From: Comamonadaceae bacterium
Lineage (GTDB): Bacteria > Pseudomonadota > Gammaproteobacteria > Burkholderiales > Burkholderiaceae_C
Length of the DNA: 53,270 bases
NCBI GenBank assembly: GCA_947454955.1
Contig: CANGLW010000019.1
Span: 1-53,270 of the forward strand
Reading direction: 5' to 3'
The notes under the pieces were generated by a model. It ran no database searches. It was not told the origin of the DNA and worked only from the letters and a program-made list of their open reading frames with translations. The translations under genes were made by a program, and so were the position numbers. Each line of letters opens with the position of its first letter. The stretch's first letter is position 1. Of this stretch, positions 42,093 through 52,034 are shown in pieces.

Positions 42093-42206
42093 TGGTGTAA
42101 ATACAAGGTATTCGGTGTGCTTATTGCCTGCACACTTTCAGTGCCAGCCCGAATAATCCATGGCATAGGTTGGTGTGAACTGCACACCCCTGCAATGGAA
42201 GACACG

Positions 42207-43883
42207 ATGGCTGAGCTCACTGCAATCACAACCAACAACACCTTGGCGCAAAAGCTGGCCGCGGTGGAGCCCGCTCAGCGCTGGCGTTTGTTGGCGGGCG
42301 TGTTGCTGGTGCTGGTGTTGGCTGTCACTGGGCTGGTCATGTCGCGCCAACCCGAGTGGCGCGTGCTCTACGCCAACCTGGCCGACAAAGATGGTGGCGC
42401 CATCATCGCGCAACTCTCGCAGCTCAATATTCCCTACAAGCACGCCGAAGGTGGCAGCGCCATATTGGTCCCGGCAGACAAGGTGCATGACACCCGTTTG
42501 AAATTGGCTTCGCAAGGGCTGCCCAAAAATTCGGTCAGTGGTTTTGAAATGGTGGAAGCCAATCGATTTGGCATGACACAGTTTCAAGAAAGACTCTCGT
42601 TTCAGCGTGGGCTTGAGGGTGAACTCACCCGTTCGATCCAGGCTTTGTCGTCGGTAGCCCAAGCCAGGGTTCACTTGGCGCTGCCCCAGCAAAACGGGTT
42701 TTTCCGCGAGCAGCAAAAACCTTCAGCCTCGGTTCTGTTGTCTTTGCATGGTGGAAGAACGCTGGATCGCGCACAAATCGCCGGCATTGTGCACCTGGTC
42801 GCATCCAGCGTGCCTGAGATGAGCCCTCAAGCCGTGAGCGTGCTGGATGATTCAGGCAAATTATTGTCAGGCTCAACCCAAACACAAGGTGGGATTGATG
42901 CGCAGCAGCTGCAGTATGTGCAGCAGATCGAACAGCTTTACAGCCGCCGGATCATTGACATCTTGGAGCCCGTGGTCGGTCTGAACAATGTGCGTGCGCA
43001 GGTCACGGTCGATGTTGATTTTTCGCAGACCGAACAAACCTCGGAGTCGCACCGACCCAACCAGTCACCTGAAACCAGTGTGATCCGAAGTCAACAGCTG
43101 GTGGAGAGTGCGCAAGGTGCCTCGCCGGCTCAACCCTCGGGTGTGCCAGGTGCCACGACCAACCAGCCACCCAGCACCAGCACAGCGCCTGTCAATGGCA
43201 CTGCACAAAATTTAGCCGCCAACAGCAGCTCGGCCAACGGTCCCTCGAAGCGAGAGTCCCTCATCAATTACGAGGTCGATAAAACCATCAAGGTGATGAA
43301 GGCCAGCGCCGGAAGCATCCGACGCCTGAGCGCTGGCGTGGTGGTGAACCACCAGCTGCTGACGGATGACAAAGGCAAAAGTGTGCAAACAGCCTTGAGC
43401 CCCGAGCAGGTTCAACAAATGACGGCTCTGGTGAAGGAGACGGTGGGCTTCAATGCGGAGCGAGGTGATTCGGTCAATCTCATGAACACCCCATTCGCGC
43501 GTGAAAAAACGCAGGTGGTCGATGTGCCCTTGTGGCGACAGCCTGCAACGCAAGACTTGGTGCGCAGCCTGGCTTGGCCAGTGGTGACGCTGTTGTTTGC
43601 AGCTTGGGTGATCTTGGGTTTGGTCAAGCCCTGTTTGAAGGCGCTTGCCACGCCGCCTGCCTTACCTGCCCCCGAGCCTGCGGTGGCCCAGCAGCTTGAT
43701 GCTGTGGTGGCCGATGACCCGGAGCTCACCACCTTGCTACCCACAGGAGCGCCAGCCCTGGCGGCACCCGCGCCGAGCGCGAGTGAGTTGGCCTTGGAAG
43801 ACGCCCGAAAACTCACACGTGACAACCCTGTGGCTGTGGCCAATATTGTGAAAACCTGGGTCAACGGGGAAGCGCCGGCCTGA
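42207..43883 (+). CDS. fliF: Flagellar MS-ring protein FliF
   Basis: FliF forms the MS ring, the base on which rod, C ring and export gate assemble. From the ATG at 42207 (GGAAGA 5-6 bp upstream) the product is 558 residues. Two membrane spans lie near 27-45 (LLAGVLLVLVLAVTGLVMS) and 452-475 (SLAWPVVTLLFAAWVILGLV), with YscJ-type ring-building motifs between (RVLYANLADKDGGAIIAQLS, RFGMTQFQERLSFQRGLEGE). The C-terminal FliG-binding tail is present. It heads the fliF-R run and is divergent from fliE. Confidence 0.96.
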   Translation: MAELTAITTNNTLAQKLAAVEPAQRWRLLAGVLLVLVLAVTGLVMSRQPEWRVLYANLADKDGGAIIAQLSQLNIPYKHAEGGSAILVPADKVHDTRLKLASQGLPKNSVSGFEMVEANRFGMTQFQERLSFQRGLEGELTRSIQALSSVAQARVHLALPQQNGFFREQQKPSASVLLSLHGGRTLDRAQIAGIVHLVASSVPEMSPQAVSVLDDSGKLLSGSTQTQGGIDAQQLQYVQQIEQLYSRRIIDILEPVVGLNNVRAQVTVDVDFSQTEQTSESHRPNQSPETSVIRSQQLVESAQGASPAQPSGVPGATTNQPPSTSTAPVNGTAQNLAANSSSANGPSKRESLINYEVDKTIKVMKASAGSIRRLSAGVVVNHQLLTDDKGKSVQTALSPEQVQQMTALVKETVGFNAERGDSVNLMNTPFAREKTQVVDVPLWRQPATQDLVRSLAWPVVTLLFAAWVILGLVKPCLKALATPPALPAPEPAVAQQLDAVVADDPELTTLLPTGAPALAAPAPSASELALEDARKLTRDNPVAVANIVKTWVNGEAPA

Positions 43884-43902
43884 CCCGGACAACCATCAAA
43901 GC

Positions 43903-44904
43903 ATGACACAAGACGACGGCGTTCAGGACGCAGCCATTTTGCTGATGTCCTTGGGAGAGGAAGAGGCGGCTGAGGTGTTCAAACACCTCTCGCCCAAAGA
44001 GGTTCAGAAGCTGGGAGAAGCGATTGCCAAAACCAAGGCGGTTGCCCGTGAAAAAGTGGACGAGGTGGTGTTCAAGTTCACCGGTATTGCCGCTGCCCAA
44101 AGTTTGCTGGTCAACGATTCAGGCGACTATGTTCGTTCTGTGTTGAAAAGGGCCTTGGGCGATGACAAGGCCGCGCTCTTGATCGACCGTATTTTGCAAG
44201 GCGGTGACGTTTCCGGGATTGAGAGTTTGAAGTGGATGGATCCGCTGTCGGTTGCAGAACTGTTGCGCAATGAGCATCCGCAAATTGTGGCGGCCATCCT
44301 GGTGCACCTGGATTACGACCAGGCTGCTGACATCCTGAAAAACCTCACCGAGCGTCAACGCAACGAGGTGATGCTGCGCATCGCCACCATGGAAGGCATT
44401 CAACCCACCGCCTTGAAAGACCTCAACGAAGTTCTGTTCAAGGTGTTGGCCGGTGGCGATAAGGTCCGCAAGGCTTCCTTGGGTGGGGTGAAAACTGCTG
44501 CTGAGGTCATCAACCTGCTGGGAACGGCTGCCGAAGGCATGGTGATTGAGTCCATCAAGAGCCACGACCCTGACCTGGCGCAGAAGATCATGGACAAGAT
44601 GTTCGTGTTTGACGACATCGCCAAGCTCGACAAAAAAGCCATCCAACTCATCCTCAAAGAGGTGTCTTCCGAGTCGCTCATTGTGGCGCTCAAGGGCGCA
44701 CAGGCCGAGCTCAAAGAATTGTTTCTTTCCAACATGTCATCGCGTGCGGCCGAGAGCATGCGCGAAGACCTGGAATCGCGTGGCCCCATGCGTTTGTCGG
44801 AAGTGGAAGCGCAGCAAAAAGAAATCATCAAAGTCGTTCGACGTCTGGCCGATGAGGGGCAGATCGTGGTGGGCGGCGGCGGTGGTGAAGACGCGATGGT
44901 CTGA
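43903..44904 (+). CDS. fliG: Flagellar motor switch protein FliG
   Basis: FliG is the C-ring subunit that meets MotA and decides torque and direction. The 333-residue product contains the N-terminal FliF-binding domain (ILLMSLGEEEAAEVFKHLSP), the EHPQ motif of the middle domain (LLRNEHPQIVAAILVHLD near 124-141) and the C-terminal torque helix region (FDDIAKLDKKAIQLILKEVS near 237-256) with its charged residues. A Gly-rich tail follows. It starts 19 bp after fliF without an obvious Shine-Dalgarno. Confidence 0.97.
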   Translation: MTQDDGVQDAAILLMSLGEEEAAEVFKHLSPKEVQKLGEAIAKTKAVAREKVDEVVFKFTGIAAAQSLLVNDSGDYVRSVLKRALGDDKAALLIDRILQGGDVSGIESLKWMDPLSVAELLRNEHPQIVAAILVHLDYDQAADILKNLTERQRNEVMLRIATMEGIQPTALKDLNEVLFKVLAGGDKVRKASLGGVKTAAEVINLLGTAAEGMVIESIKSHDPDLAQKIMDKMFVFDDIAKLDKKAIQLILKEVSSESLIVALKGAQAELKELFLSNMSSRAAESMREDLESRGPMRLSEVEAQQKEIIKVVRRLADEGQIVVGGGGGEDAMV

Positions 44905-44906
44905 GC

Positions 44907-45587
44907 ATGAGCAACCCTTATTCAAAATTCATACCCGGCGAAGAAATTCAGGGTTTCTCCAGTTGGCGATTTGGTGAGATGGGGGCTGCCCCTCAATTGC
45001 CTGAGCCACCGTCGGTCAAGCCAGCGCAAAGTGACGATCAATCTGAAACCTACCGCCAACAGGGCTTTGCGGAAGGCTTTGTGCAGGGTGCAGCGCAGGC
45101 CAGGTTAGAAGCGCAACGCGAGATCAACGAATTCATGCATCAGCATTCGCAGACCACCGCGCAGGAGATGGCGGCGATGATCAAGTCGCTGGAAGCGCAA
45201 TTGCTGGAGATTGAACAGGCGGCCGCTGAGCAGGTGCTGGTGCTAGCTTGCGAATTGGCGCGGCAGATCATGCGTCATGAAGTGCAGGTACATCCCCAAT
45301 CCTTGTTGCCTGTGATCAAGGAAGCGCTGGGGCAGGTCTTGGTTGAAAGCAAGGTCAAGCGCTTGCGGCTGCACCCACAAGACATGGCGCACATCCAAGA
45401 ACATTTGAGCCAAGAGTTGGCTGACACGCCCGTGACTTTGGTGCCAGATGCCTCGATTGTTCGTGGTGGTTGCGTGTTGGAAGCGACCCATGTCACGGTG
45501 GATGCCACCATGGAGGGGCGCTGGCGCCGCGCCTTGGCAAGCTTGGGGTTGACTTTGAAATGGCCGGAAGAAGCTGATGATCGATGA
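44907..45587 (+). CDS. fliH: Flagellar assembly protein FliH
   Basis: FliH binds the FliI ATPase and tethers it to the export gate. The 226-residue product starts [20 protein letters not shown], has [20 protein letters not shown] (residues 53-72) with Gly spaced four residues apart, then a long coiled-coil, and a C-terminal domain with [20 protein letters not shown] near 111-130. It is 2 bp after fliG and overlaps fliI by 11 bp. Confidence 0.93.
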   Translation: MSNPYSKFIPGEEIQGFSSWRFGEMGAAPQLPEPPSVKPAQSDDQSETYRQQGFAEGFVQGAAQARLEAQREINEFMHQHSQTTAQEMAAMIKSLEAQLLEIEQAAAEQVLVLACELARQIMRHEVQVHPQSLLPVIKEALGQVLVESKVKRLRLHPQDMAHIQEHLSQELADTPVTLVPDASIVRGGCVLEATHVTVDATMEGRWRRALASLGLTLKWPEEADDR

Positions 45588-47013
45588 CACGCATCAGCAC
45601 GGTAGACGCTGGACCTCTTTTTTCAAAACCTCTCTGTCACAGGTTCGCGCTTTACCGTCACCCCTAGAGACGCGTGGCACCCTGACCCGCCTGACAGGCT
45701 TGGTGCTGGAGGCTTCGGGCATTCGTGCACCAGTAGGCTCGCAGTTTTGGATTGAAAACGGCCGGCAAACGGCTGTGCTGGCCGAGGTGGTGGGCTTCAC
45801 GGCGGACCGCGCCTACTTGATGCCCGTCATGCCGGTGGAAGGTTTGGTCAGTGGTGCCCGCGTCACACCTGTGACCACGGTGGAATCTCTGCCTTTGTTG
45901 CGCGACAGCTTGAGTGACGCCACACCCACAGCGCCGACTCACCTGTTCAGATTACCGATGGGCTTGGGCTTGTTGGGCAGGGTGTTGGGACCCTATGGTG
46001 AGCCCTTGGACAAGCGAGGTCCCTTGCAAGGTGTGCGCAGCCAGCATTTGACGCGGCCAGCCATCAATGCCATGGATCGTGTGCCCGTTCGCGAGGTCCT
46101 GGACACGGGGGTGCGCGCCATCAATGCCTTGCTCTCGGTGGGGCGTGGTCAGCGTCTGGGTTTGTTCGCCGGTTCAGGGGTGGGCAAAAGCGTGCTCTTG
46201 GGCATGATGGCGCGTTACACCAAAGCCGACGTGATTGTGGTGGGGCTGATTGGAGAGCGCGGTCGCGAAGTCAAAGAGTTCATCGAAGATATTTTGGGTG
46301 AGGACGGTTTGAGTCGTTCCGTGGTGGTGGCCGCCCCGGCAGATGCACCACCCTTGGCCAGGATGCAAGGCGCCAATTACGCCACGGCCATCGCCGAGTA
46401 TTTTCGCGAGCAAGGCAAGCATGTGCTGCTGTTGATGGATTCCCTCACGCGCTACGCCATGGCCCAGCGGGAAATCGCCTTGGCGATAGGTGAGCCACCT
46501 GCGACCAAGGGTTACCCGCCCTCGTGTTTCACCAAATTGCCTCAGCTGGTGGAGCGCAGTGGTAACGGCAAAGAGGGCGCTGGATCAATCACGGCTTTCT
46601 ACACCGTGCTCACCGAAGGTGATGACCAACAGGATCCGATCGCAGACGCTGCTCGCGCGATCTTGGACGGTCACATCGTGCTGTCCAGACGCTTGGCTGA
46701 GGCGGGGCATTACCCGGCCATTGACATCATGCAGTCCGCTTCCAGGGTGATGCACCAAGTCGTCGACGAATCGCATTGGCGATCGGCGCGCCAATTCAAG
46801 GCCACTTATGCGTGCTATGAAGAGGTGCGTGAGTTGTTGCAGATCGGGGTTTACGTGCCAGGCTCAGACGCGAAGGCCGACCAAGCCATTGCCTTGAAGG
46901 ACGCCATGCTGGAGTTCTTGCAACAGGACATGCTGACCTCAGCCGGATTGGCCGACAGCCTGCGTGACATGGCTGTGGCCATGGGTGAATCAGATCGCTT
47001 GGGTCGTAACTGA
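45577..47013 (+). CDS. fliI: Flagellar export ATPase FliI
   Basis: FliI is the F1-beta-like ATPase that helps unfold and release export substrates. The 478-residue product has Walker [15 protein letters not shown] (near 197-210), the catalytic Glu region [18 protein letters not shown], Walker [21 protein letters not shown] (near 286-305) and [18 protein letters not shown]. The ATG lies inside fliH (11-bp overlap) and the stop overlaps fliJ by one base, so translation is likely coupled along the run. Confidence 0.97.
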   Translation: MIDDTHQHGRRWTSFFKTSLSQVRALPSPLETRGTLTRLTGLVLEASGIRAPVGSQFWIENGRQTAVLAEVVGFTADRAYLMPVMPVEGLVSGARVTPVTTVESLPLLRDSLSDATPTAPTHLFRLPMGLGLLGRVLGPYGEPLDKRGPLQGVRSQHLTRPAINAMDRVPVREVLDTGVRAINALLSVGRGQRLGLFAGSGVGKSVLLGMMARYTKADVIVVGLIGERGREVKEFIEDILGEDGLSRSVVVAAPADAPPLARMQGANYATAIAEYFREQGKHVLLLMDSLTRYAMAQREIALAIGEPPATKGYPPSCFTKLPQLVERSGNGKEGAGSITAFYTVLTEGDDQQDPIADAARAILDGHIVLSRRLAEAGHYPAIDIMQSASRVMHQVVDESHWRSARQFKATYACYEEVRELLQIGVYVPGSDAKADQAIALKDAMLEFLQQDMLTSAGLADSLRDMAVAMGESDRLGRN

Positions 47014-47474
47014 TGTCTGCCCCACGTACCATCGCCATGGCGGTCACGCAATCTGAGCGACGGCATCGCCAGGTTGCACAAGAGATGCGCCAACTGCAGG
47101 AGCGTCGACAAATGGCTGCGCAGCAACTCGAGCAGCTTGAGTCCTATGCGCATGAGACCCAGCAAAACTTTCTGCGTTATGCCAAGCGACATTTACAGCC
47201 GGTGGTGTTGCAGCAGCACCATCAGTTTGTCGGCCGACTTGATGATGCGATCTGTCGTCAGTCGGTGGTGATTGAAGAGTTGCAGGTACACATCGAAAAA
47301 GTTCACAGCCAGTTGCTGGCCTGTGAACAGCGCCTGAATGTTTTGCAGCGTTGGATGGATAGCCAGGCCTCGCAACGTGCGAGTCATGAGGCACGCAAAG
47401 AGCAAAAAATGAACGATGATGTGGCTGCCCGTGCAGATCGAGCTTGGTTGTCGCCTGATCGAGGTGAAGCATGA
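47013..47474 (+). CDS. fliJ: Flagellar export protein FliJ
   Basis: FliJ is a coiled-coil stalk that sits in the FliI ring, much like the F1 gamma subunit, and escorts chaperones. The 153-residue product is rich in Gln, Arg and Glu in heptad patterns (RRHRQVAQEMRQLQERRQMA near 16-35, LLACEQRLNVLQRWMDSQAS near 100-119). Sequence is poorly conserved in the family; size, coiled-coil and position between fliI and fliK support the call. It overlaps fliI by 1 bp and fliK by 4 bp. Confidence 0.88.
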   Translation: MSAPRTIAMAVTQSERRHRQVAQEMRQLQERRQMAAQQLEQLESYAHETQQNFLRYAKRHLQPVVLQQHHQFVGRLDDAICRQSVVIEELQVHIEKVHSQLLACEQRLNVLQRWMDSQASQRASHEARKEQKMNDDVAARADRAWLSPDRGEA

Positions 47475-48592
47475 ACATCGACCCTATGCCTGCAGCGGTG
47501 GAGCCTATTCACCTCCATTTGCATCACCAACCTTCAGACAAATCGAGCAACTGCAGCCCATTGTCTTTTGCGCAGACCTTGGCTGAGCATCAGATGCCAC
47601 CTGCCCAAGCTTCAGCGAAGGGTGCTGTCCATGACAAAGGTGAGCAAGATCTGGGCAGACACCGTGAGCCCAAGTCGATCGAAGAAGATGAAGGGCAGGT
47701 CCAACAAGCTGTGAATTCGCCACCGGATGAGTCACCAGCCAAGACCCAAGACGGTGCGCCAGAGAAAACGCCTCAAGATGTTCTTGCATCACCGTCGTTG
47801 CCACAGGCAGAGGTCTTGGCGTTGATGTCGAATGAACTGGTCAGTACGCCTGTGGATGATGAAGGTGCAAACGTGGGCCAATTGGCTGATGGTCATCGCC
47901 ATCAGCCAATGGCTGCCGCGGTACAAGCAGACCAAGGTATGCATGCAGCACAGATGCACGATGCCAAGCTTGCACACCCTGCAATGAACACATCGCCATC
48001 AGATCTGATGTCCATGAATTCGGTGATGTCTGATACCCGCGTTGACTTGGCTACATCCACCGAGGTGATGGCCGCTTCCCGATCATGGTTGCCAGCGGAA
48101 AAAAAGGACAGTACCAAGCCTCATGACCCATGGGTGGGACTGGTGTCCGCAGACAGCACCACTTATAAACAGACTCCCCAAGCGGTGATGCCAGCTTCTC
48201 CGGTGCTGGTGGCCGAGCAACTCAAGCATTGGTTGGTGCGCGATGTCCAGCATGCGCAGTTGTCCATACAAGGCATGGGGCAAGAACCTGTGGAGGTGGC
48301 CATTCGTGTGCAAGGACAGATGGCGCATGTGGTGTTTGGGACGGATAACCCCCAAGCCCGGCAGTTGCTGGAAGGTTCTTTGCGCGAGCTGTCGTCTTTG
48401 CTGTTGCAAGATGGCTTGCTGCTCTCAGGTGCAAGTGTGGGGACGTCGTCGCAGGGACAAACCTCGTCACGATTTGGCTCATCTTCTTTCACGCAGCGCC
48501 AGGCCTCGTCGTTCAAGCCCGAGCGCGAATTGATGGCAGCTGATGTTCAGACACCTCGTCTGAGTCGCAGTGGCTTAGACCTCTACGTTTGA
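47471..48592 (+). CDS. fliK: Flagellar hook-length control protein FliK
   Basis: FliK measures hook length and triggers the FlhB switch. The 373-residue product has a long, low-complexity, Gln/Ser/Ala-rich N-terminal part (about 1-225) and a compact C-terminal domain with the family pattern VAEQLKHWLVRDVQHAQLSI, VEVAIRVQGQMAHVVFGTDN and ARQLLEGSLRELSSLLLQDG (near 237-318). Its start overlaps fliJ by 4 bp. A 135-bp gap without a gene follows before fliL. Confidence 0.9.
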   Translation: MNIDPMPAAVEPIHLHLHHQPSDKSSNCSPLSFAQTLAEHQMPPAQASAKGAVHDKGEQDLGRHREPKSIEEDEGQVQQAVNSPPDESPAKTQDGAPEKTPQDVLASPSLPQAEVLALMSNELVSTPVDDEGANVGQLADGHRHQPMAAAVQADQGMHAAQMHDAKLAHPAMNTSPSDLMSMNSVMSDTRVDLATSTEVMAASRSWLPAEKKDSTKPHDPWVGLVSADSTTYKQTPQAVMPASPVLVAEQLKHWLVRDVQHAQLSIQGMGQEPVEVAIRVQGQMAHVVFGTDNPQARQLLEGSLRELSSLLLQDGLLLSGASVGTSSQGQTSSRFGSSSFTQRQASSFKPERELMAADVQTPRLSRSGLDLYV

Positions 48593-48727
48593 GCCCCGAA
48601 GCGCTAGCGGTAAGTCAGGTATTCCAAGCCTTATTCCTGCCTTTGTTTCAAGCGAACTTACGAATAATTTGGGCATGAATACGCCTGACTGATGTCATGC
48701 GCAGGCGCACCTTACGAAGGAACCCTC

Positions 48728-49285
48728 GTGTCAGCAAAACCAGAAGCCCCAGAGGGCGCAGAGCCACCCAAGAGTAAGAAAAAGCTCATCATGATCATCG
48801 CTGTGGTGGCGCTGGCCTTGGCCGGAGGTGGTGGCTGGTTCATGATGTCCAAAAAGAAGGCGGAAGACGCAGAGGAAGAGGTGGCGCATGCACCTGCCAA
48901 AACAGGGCCACCCACTTACCTGGCGGTTGAGATGATGGTGGTCAATCTGGCGGACCCCGGCGGCGAAAAAGTGGCGCAGGTGGGCGTGACGCTGGAGTTG
49001 ACGGATGCCAAAGTCACCGAGAAGGTCAAGCCTTACCTGCCCTCCATCAAAAACAGCATCCTGATGCTGGTCTCGCAACGCACGGCTGAAGAGTTGCTGC
49101 AGCGCGAAGGCAAAGAAAAATTGGCGGAGGACATCTTCAAAGAGGCGTCACGTCCTTTTGTGGGCGATGAAGAACCCGAAGAAAAGCCTAAGAAAGACAG
49201 CAAATCCAAAAAGAAAAAGCCCAAGAAGCCGCCGGTCGATAACCCCATCGTTGGGGTTCTCTTTTCGAGTTTCATCGTTCAATAA
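48728..49285 (+). CDS. fliL: Flagellar basal body-associated protein FliL
   Basis: FliL surrounds and supports the stator units. From the GTG at 48728 (AAGGA 6-7 bp upstream) the product is 185 residues; the open frame extends back to 48692 without family sequence. A membrane anchor near residues 20-40 (KLIMIIAVVALALAGGGGWF) precedes a periplasmic domain (AQVGVTLELTDAKVTEKVKP, NSILMLVSQRTAEELLQREG). A Lys-rich insertion (about 150-172) stands before the conserved end VLFSSFIVQ. It is followed 15 bp later by fliM. Confidence 0.92.
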   Translation: MSAKPEAPEGAEPPKSKKKLIMIIAVVALALAGGGGWFMMSKKKAEDAEEEVAHAPAKTGPPTYLAVEMMVVNLADPGGEKVAQVGVTLELTDAKVTEKVKPYLPSIKNSILMLVSQRTAEELLQREGKEKLAEDIFKEASRPFVGDEEPEEKPKKDSKSKKKKPKKPPVDNPIVGVLFSSFIVQ

Positions 49286-49300
49286 GTTCGGACCGAGCGG

Positions 49301-50305
49301 ATGAGCGAAACATTTTTATCGCAGGAAGAGGTTGATGCCCTTCTGGAGGGTGTCACGGGCGAAAGCCAGAAAATTGAGGAAGAGGTTGCGCAAGCCGGCG
49401 GGGTCAGGGACTACAACATCTCGAGCCAGGAGCGCATTGTGCGTGGGCGTATGCCCACCATGGAAATCGTCAATGAGCGATTTGCCAGGAACTTTCGCAT
49501 AGGTTTGTTCAACTTCATCAGGCGCAGCCCGGAAATCTCGGTCGGTTCTGTGCAGGTTCAGCGCTACAGCGCATTTTTACGTGAGCTGGCCGTTCCCACC
49601 AACTTCAACATCATGGCGATACGGCCTTTGCGTGGCAATGGTCTGCTGGTGTGCGAGCCAGGTTTGATTTTCGGAATCATTGACACTCTTTATGGCGGTA
49701 CGGGCAAGTTCCAAACACGTATTGAAGGCCGTGATTTTTCGGCGACCGAGCAGCGCGTTATCAACCGATTGGTTGATGTGATCAGCCATGAATACAAGCA
49801 GGCGTGGAAAGGGATCTACCCCTTGGAGTTGGATTACCAACGCAGCGAGATGCAGCCGCAGTTTGCCAACATCGCCACCCCCAGTGAAATTGTTATTTCA
49901 TCGTCCTTTCAGTTGGAGATTGGTGACATTGCAGGTGCCATCCATGTGTGCATTCCTTATGCCACGTTGGAGCCTATTCGTGATGTTTTGTACTCATCCA
50001 CCCAGGGCGACTCGATGGAAGTGGACCGGCGCTGGGTGCATGTGCTGACCCGGGAAATTCAGGCGGCAGAAGTCACGCTGGTGGCCGAGTTAGCCCGGGC
50101 CGATGCCACGATTGAACAACTCTTGGCCATGAAGCCGGGCGACTTCATCGAGCTGGACAAACGAACGCGCATCCAAGCGACGGTGGACAACGTGCCTGTG
50201 TTCGAGTGCAACTACGGCACCCACAACGCCAAGTATGCGATCCGCATCGACAAGCGCTTGCGGGGTAATGAATCAAATTGGTTGGGAGACGAGCATGGCC
50301 ACTGA
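49301..50305 (+). CDS. fliM: Flagellar motor switch protein FliM
   Basis: FliM is the C-ring subunit that binds CheY-P. The 334-residue product begins with the CheY-binding helix (LSQEEVDALLEGV, residues 6-18), followed by the CheC-like middle domain (ERIVRGRMPTMEIVNERFAR near 44-63, LFNFIRRSPEISVGSV) and a C-terminal SpoA domain (AEVTLVAELARADATIEQLL near 251-270, MKPGDFIELD). Its last 11 bases overlap the fliN start. Confidence 0.97.
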   Translation: MSETFLSQEEVDALLEGVTGESQKIEEEVAQAGGVRDYNISSQERIVRGRMPTMEIVNERFARNFRIGLFNFIRRSPEISVGSVQVQRYSAFLRELAVPTNFNIMAIRPLRGNGLLVCEPGLIFGIIDTLYGGTGKFQTRIEGRDFSATEQRVINRLVDVISHEYKQAWKGIYPLELDYQRSEMQPQFANIATPSEIVISSSFQLEIGDIAGAIHVCIPYATLEPIRDVLYSSTQGDSMEVDRRWVHVLTREIQAAEVTLVAELARADATIEQLLAMKPGDFIELDKRTRIQATVDNVPVFECNYGTHNAKYAIRIDKRLRGNESNWLGDEHGH

Positions 50306-50726
50306 AAACAGCACAGACGATACCGACTTGGCGGATTGGGCCGAGGCGTTGCAAGAGCAAAAGGCCTCGGACGCCTCCATGACTGATGTCAAACCCGGTG
50401 GTGTGCTCTCGGGAGACAGCTCAACCCACTTCACGTCCTCAGATCGCAGCGATGCATCGATGCAAGACATCAACATGGTGCTCGACATCCCGGTTCAGTT
50501 GTCGGTGGAGCTGGGTCGCACCAAGGTGCCGATCAAACACATTCTTCAATTGGGGCAAGGCTCGGTGGTTGAGCTTGATGCGCTTGCCGGCGAGCCCATG
50601 GATGTGTTGGTCAATGGGTATTTGATTGCGCAAGGCGAGGTGGTCGTGGTCAATGACAAGTTTGGCATTCGATTGACCGATGTGGTCACACCCTCTGAAC
50701 GTCTCAAGCGGGTGAGCCGTGGATAA
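50295..50726 (+). CDS. fliN: Flagellar motor switch protein FliN
   Basis: FliN completes the C ring and helps dock FliH. The product from the ATG at 50295 is 143 residues: a polar, Asp/Ser-rich N-terminal extension (about 1-60) and a SpoA domain with INMVLDIPVQLSVELGRTKV (near 59-78), ILQLGQGSVVELDALAGEPM and VNDKFGIRLTDVV. The ATG lies inside fliM, and its final bases overlap fliO by 8 bp. Confidence 0.96.
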   Translation: MATENSTDDTDLADWAEALQEQKASDASMTDVKPGGVLSGDSSTHFTSSDRSDASMQDINMVLDIPVQLSVELGRTKVPIKHILQLGQGSVVELDALAGEPMDVLVNGYLIAQGEVVVVNDKFGIRLTDVVTPSERLKRVSRG

Positions 50727-51018
50727 AAGTGCGCCGGCTCTTCTTCTGTTGTTGCTGTTTCTCGGGGTGTTGCTGATGATTCCCAAACTGGTACGTTGGC
50801 TTCAGGGGCGAAACCTGGTGCCTGGCCAGGCGCACGACTTGAAGGTGGTCTCTGCCCTGTCGGTGGGGGCGCAACAACGGGTGGTGGTGGTCTCTTTGGG
50901 CTCAGCCATGAACCACACGCATTTGGTTTTAGGGGTGAGCCCTCAGTCCATCACTTGTCTGCATGCGATCGACGCATCGGGGCACTTACACCCACAAATT
51001 CGAGAGGTTGCCAAGTGA
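50719..51018 (+). CDS. fliO: Flagellar export apparatus protein FliO
   Basis: FliO is a small membrane protein that helps assemble the FliP ring. The 99-residue product from a GTG at 50719 has one hydrophobic segment ([20 protein letters not shown], residues 5-24) and a cytosolic part with [20 protein letters not shown] near 41-60 and [17 protein letters not shown]. FliO is weakly conserved, but the position between fliN and fliP is diagnostic. The GTG start overlaps fliN by 8 bp. Confidence 0.9.
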   Translation: MDKSAPALLLLLLFLGVLLMIPKLVRWLQGRNLVPGQAHDLKVVSALSVGAQQRVVVVSLGSAMNHTHLVLGVSPQSITCLHAIDASGHLHPQIREVAK

Positions 51019-51743
51019 GCGTGCGTCTGGTCCTGCTTGTGCTGCTGGGGCTGAGCTTCACGCCAGCGTGGGCACAAGCGCAACTGCCTTTGCTGGTGGG
51101 CAATAACGGCACGGGCATGAGCTTTTCAGTCCCTGTGCAGACCCTGCTTTTCTTCACTGCGCTGTCGTTTCTGCCGGCTGTGCTGCTGATGATGACGGGC
51201 TTCACGCGTATCGTCATTGTCTTGTCCTTGCTTCGACAGGCGCTGGGCACACAATCTGCACCACCTAACCAGATCATCATAGGCTTGTCACTGTTCTTAA
51301 CGTTTTTCGTCATGGGGCCCACCATCGATCGCGTTTATGAAGACGCTTACCTGCCCTACACCAGCAAAAGCATGCCCTTTGATGAGGCCGTGAGCAAAGC
51401 TCGACTTCCTTTGCGTGACTTCATGGCCAAGCAGACCCGGCAGGCGGATCTCTCGCTTTTTCTCAAGCTGGCCAAACTGCCCACAGACACCCAGATTGAT
51501 GCAGCGCCTTTCAGGGTGCTGGTGCCTGCTTTTGTGATCAGTGAATTGAAATCTGCGTTTCAGATTGGCTTCACCATCTTCATCCCCTTTTTGGTCATCG
51601 ACATGGTGGTGGCCAGTGTGTTGATGTCGCTGGGTATGATGATGTTGTCGCCTGTCTTGGTGGCTTTGCCTTTCAAGCTGATGTTGTTTGTCATGGCCGA
51701 TGGTTGGAACCTGCTGATCGGTTCCCTGGCGGCCAGTTTCTGA
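51015..51743 (+). CDS. fliP: Flagellar export gate protein FliP
   Basis: FliP forms the core ring of the export gate. The best start is a GTG at 51015 whose bases overlap the fliO stop (GTGA); a second GTG two codons later is possible. The product is about 242 residues with a cleavable signal ([19 protein letters not shown], about 5-23) and the family motifs [20 protein letters not shown] (near 59-78), [20 protein letters not shown] and [19 protein letters not shown] at the end. The frame continues far upstream inside fliO, but that part is not homologous. Confidence 0.95.
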   Translation: MSVRLVLLVLLGLSFTPAWAQAQLPLLVGNNGTGMSFSVPVQTLLFFTALSFLPAVLLMMTGFTRIVIVLSLLRQALGTQSAPPNQIIIGLSLFLTFFVMGPTIDRVYEDAYLPYTSKSMPFDEAVSKARLPLRDFMAKQTRQADLSLFLKLAKLPTDTQIDAAPFRVLVPAFVISELKSAFQIGFTIFIPFLVIDMVVASVLMSLGMMMLSPVLVALPFKLMLFVMADGWNLLIGSLAASF

Positions 51744-51750
51744 GCTGACG

Positions 51751-52020
51751 ATGAACGCGCAGTCTGTTTTAACGCTGGGGCAGGATGCGCTGCTCATGTT
51801 GCTCATGGTGTCGGCCCCGGTGCTGCTGGTGGTCTTGCTGGTGGGTTTGGTGGTGAGCCTGCTGCAGGCGGTCACACAAATCAATGAAGCCACGCTGGCC
51901 TTTGTGCCTAAATTACTGGCCGCGGTGTTGGTGTTCGCTGTTGCCGGGCCTTGGATGCTGAGCATGCTGGTGGACTACATCCGCAGGATGATCGAGTCCA
52001 TCCCGGGCGCTATTCTGTGA
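51751..52020 (+). CDS. fliQ: Flagellar export gate protein FliQ
   Basis: FliQ wraps the FliP-FliR core. The 89-residue product has two membrane spans (about 14-37 and 52-72) and the family pattern VLLVVLLVGLVVSLLQAVTQ followed by INEATLAFVPKLLAAVLVF. It lies 7 bp after fliP. Confidence 0.97.
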   Translation: MNAQSVLTLGQDALLMLLMVSAPVLLVVLLVGLVVSLLQAVTQINEATLAFVPKLLAAVLVFAVAGPWMLSMLVDYIRRMIESIPGAIL

Positions 52021-52034
52021 AGGCTCGCTAGACC

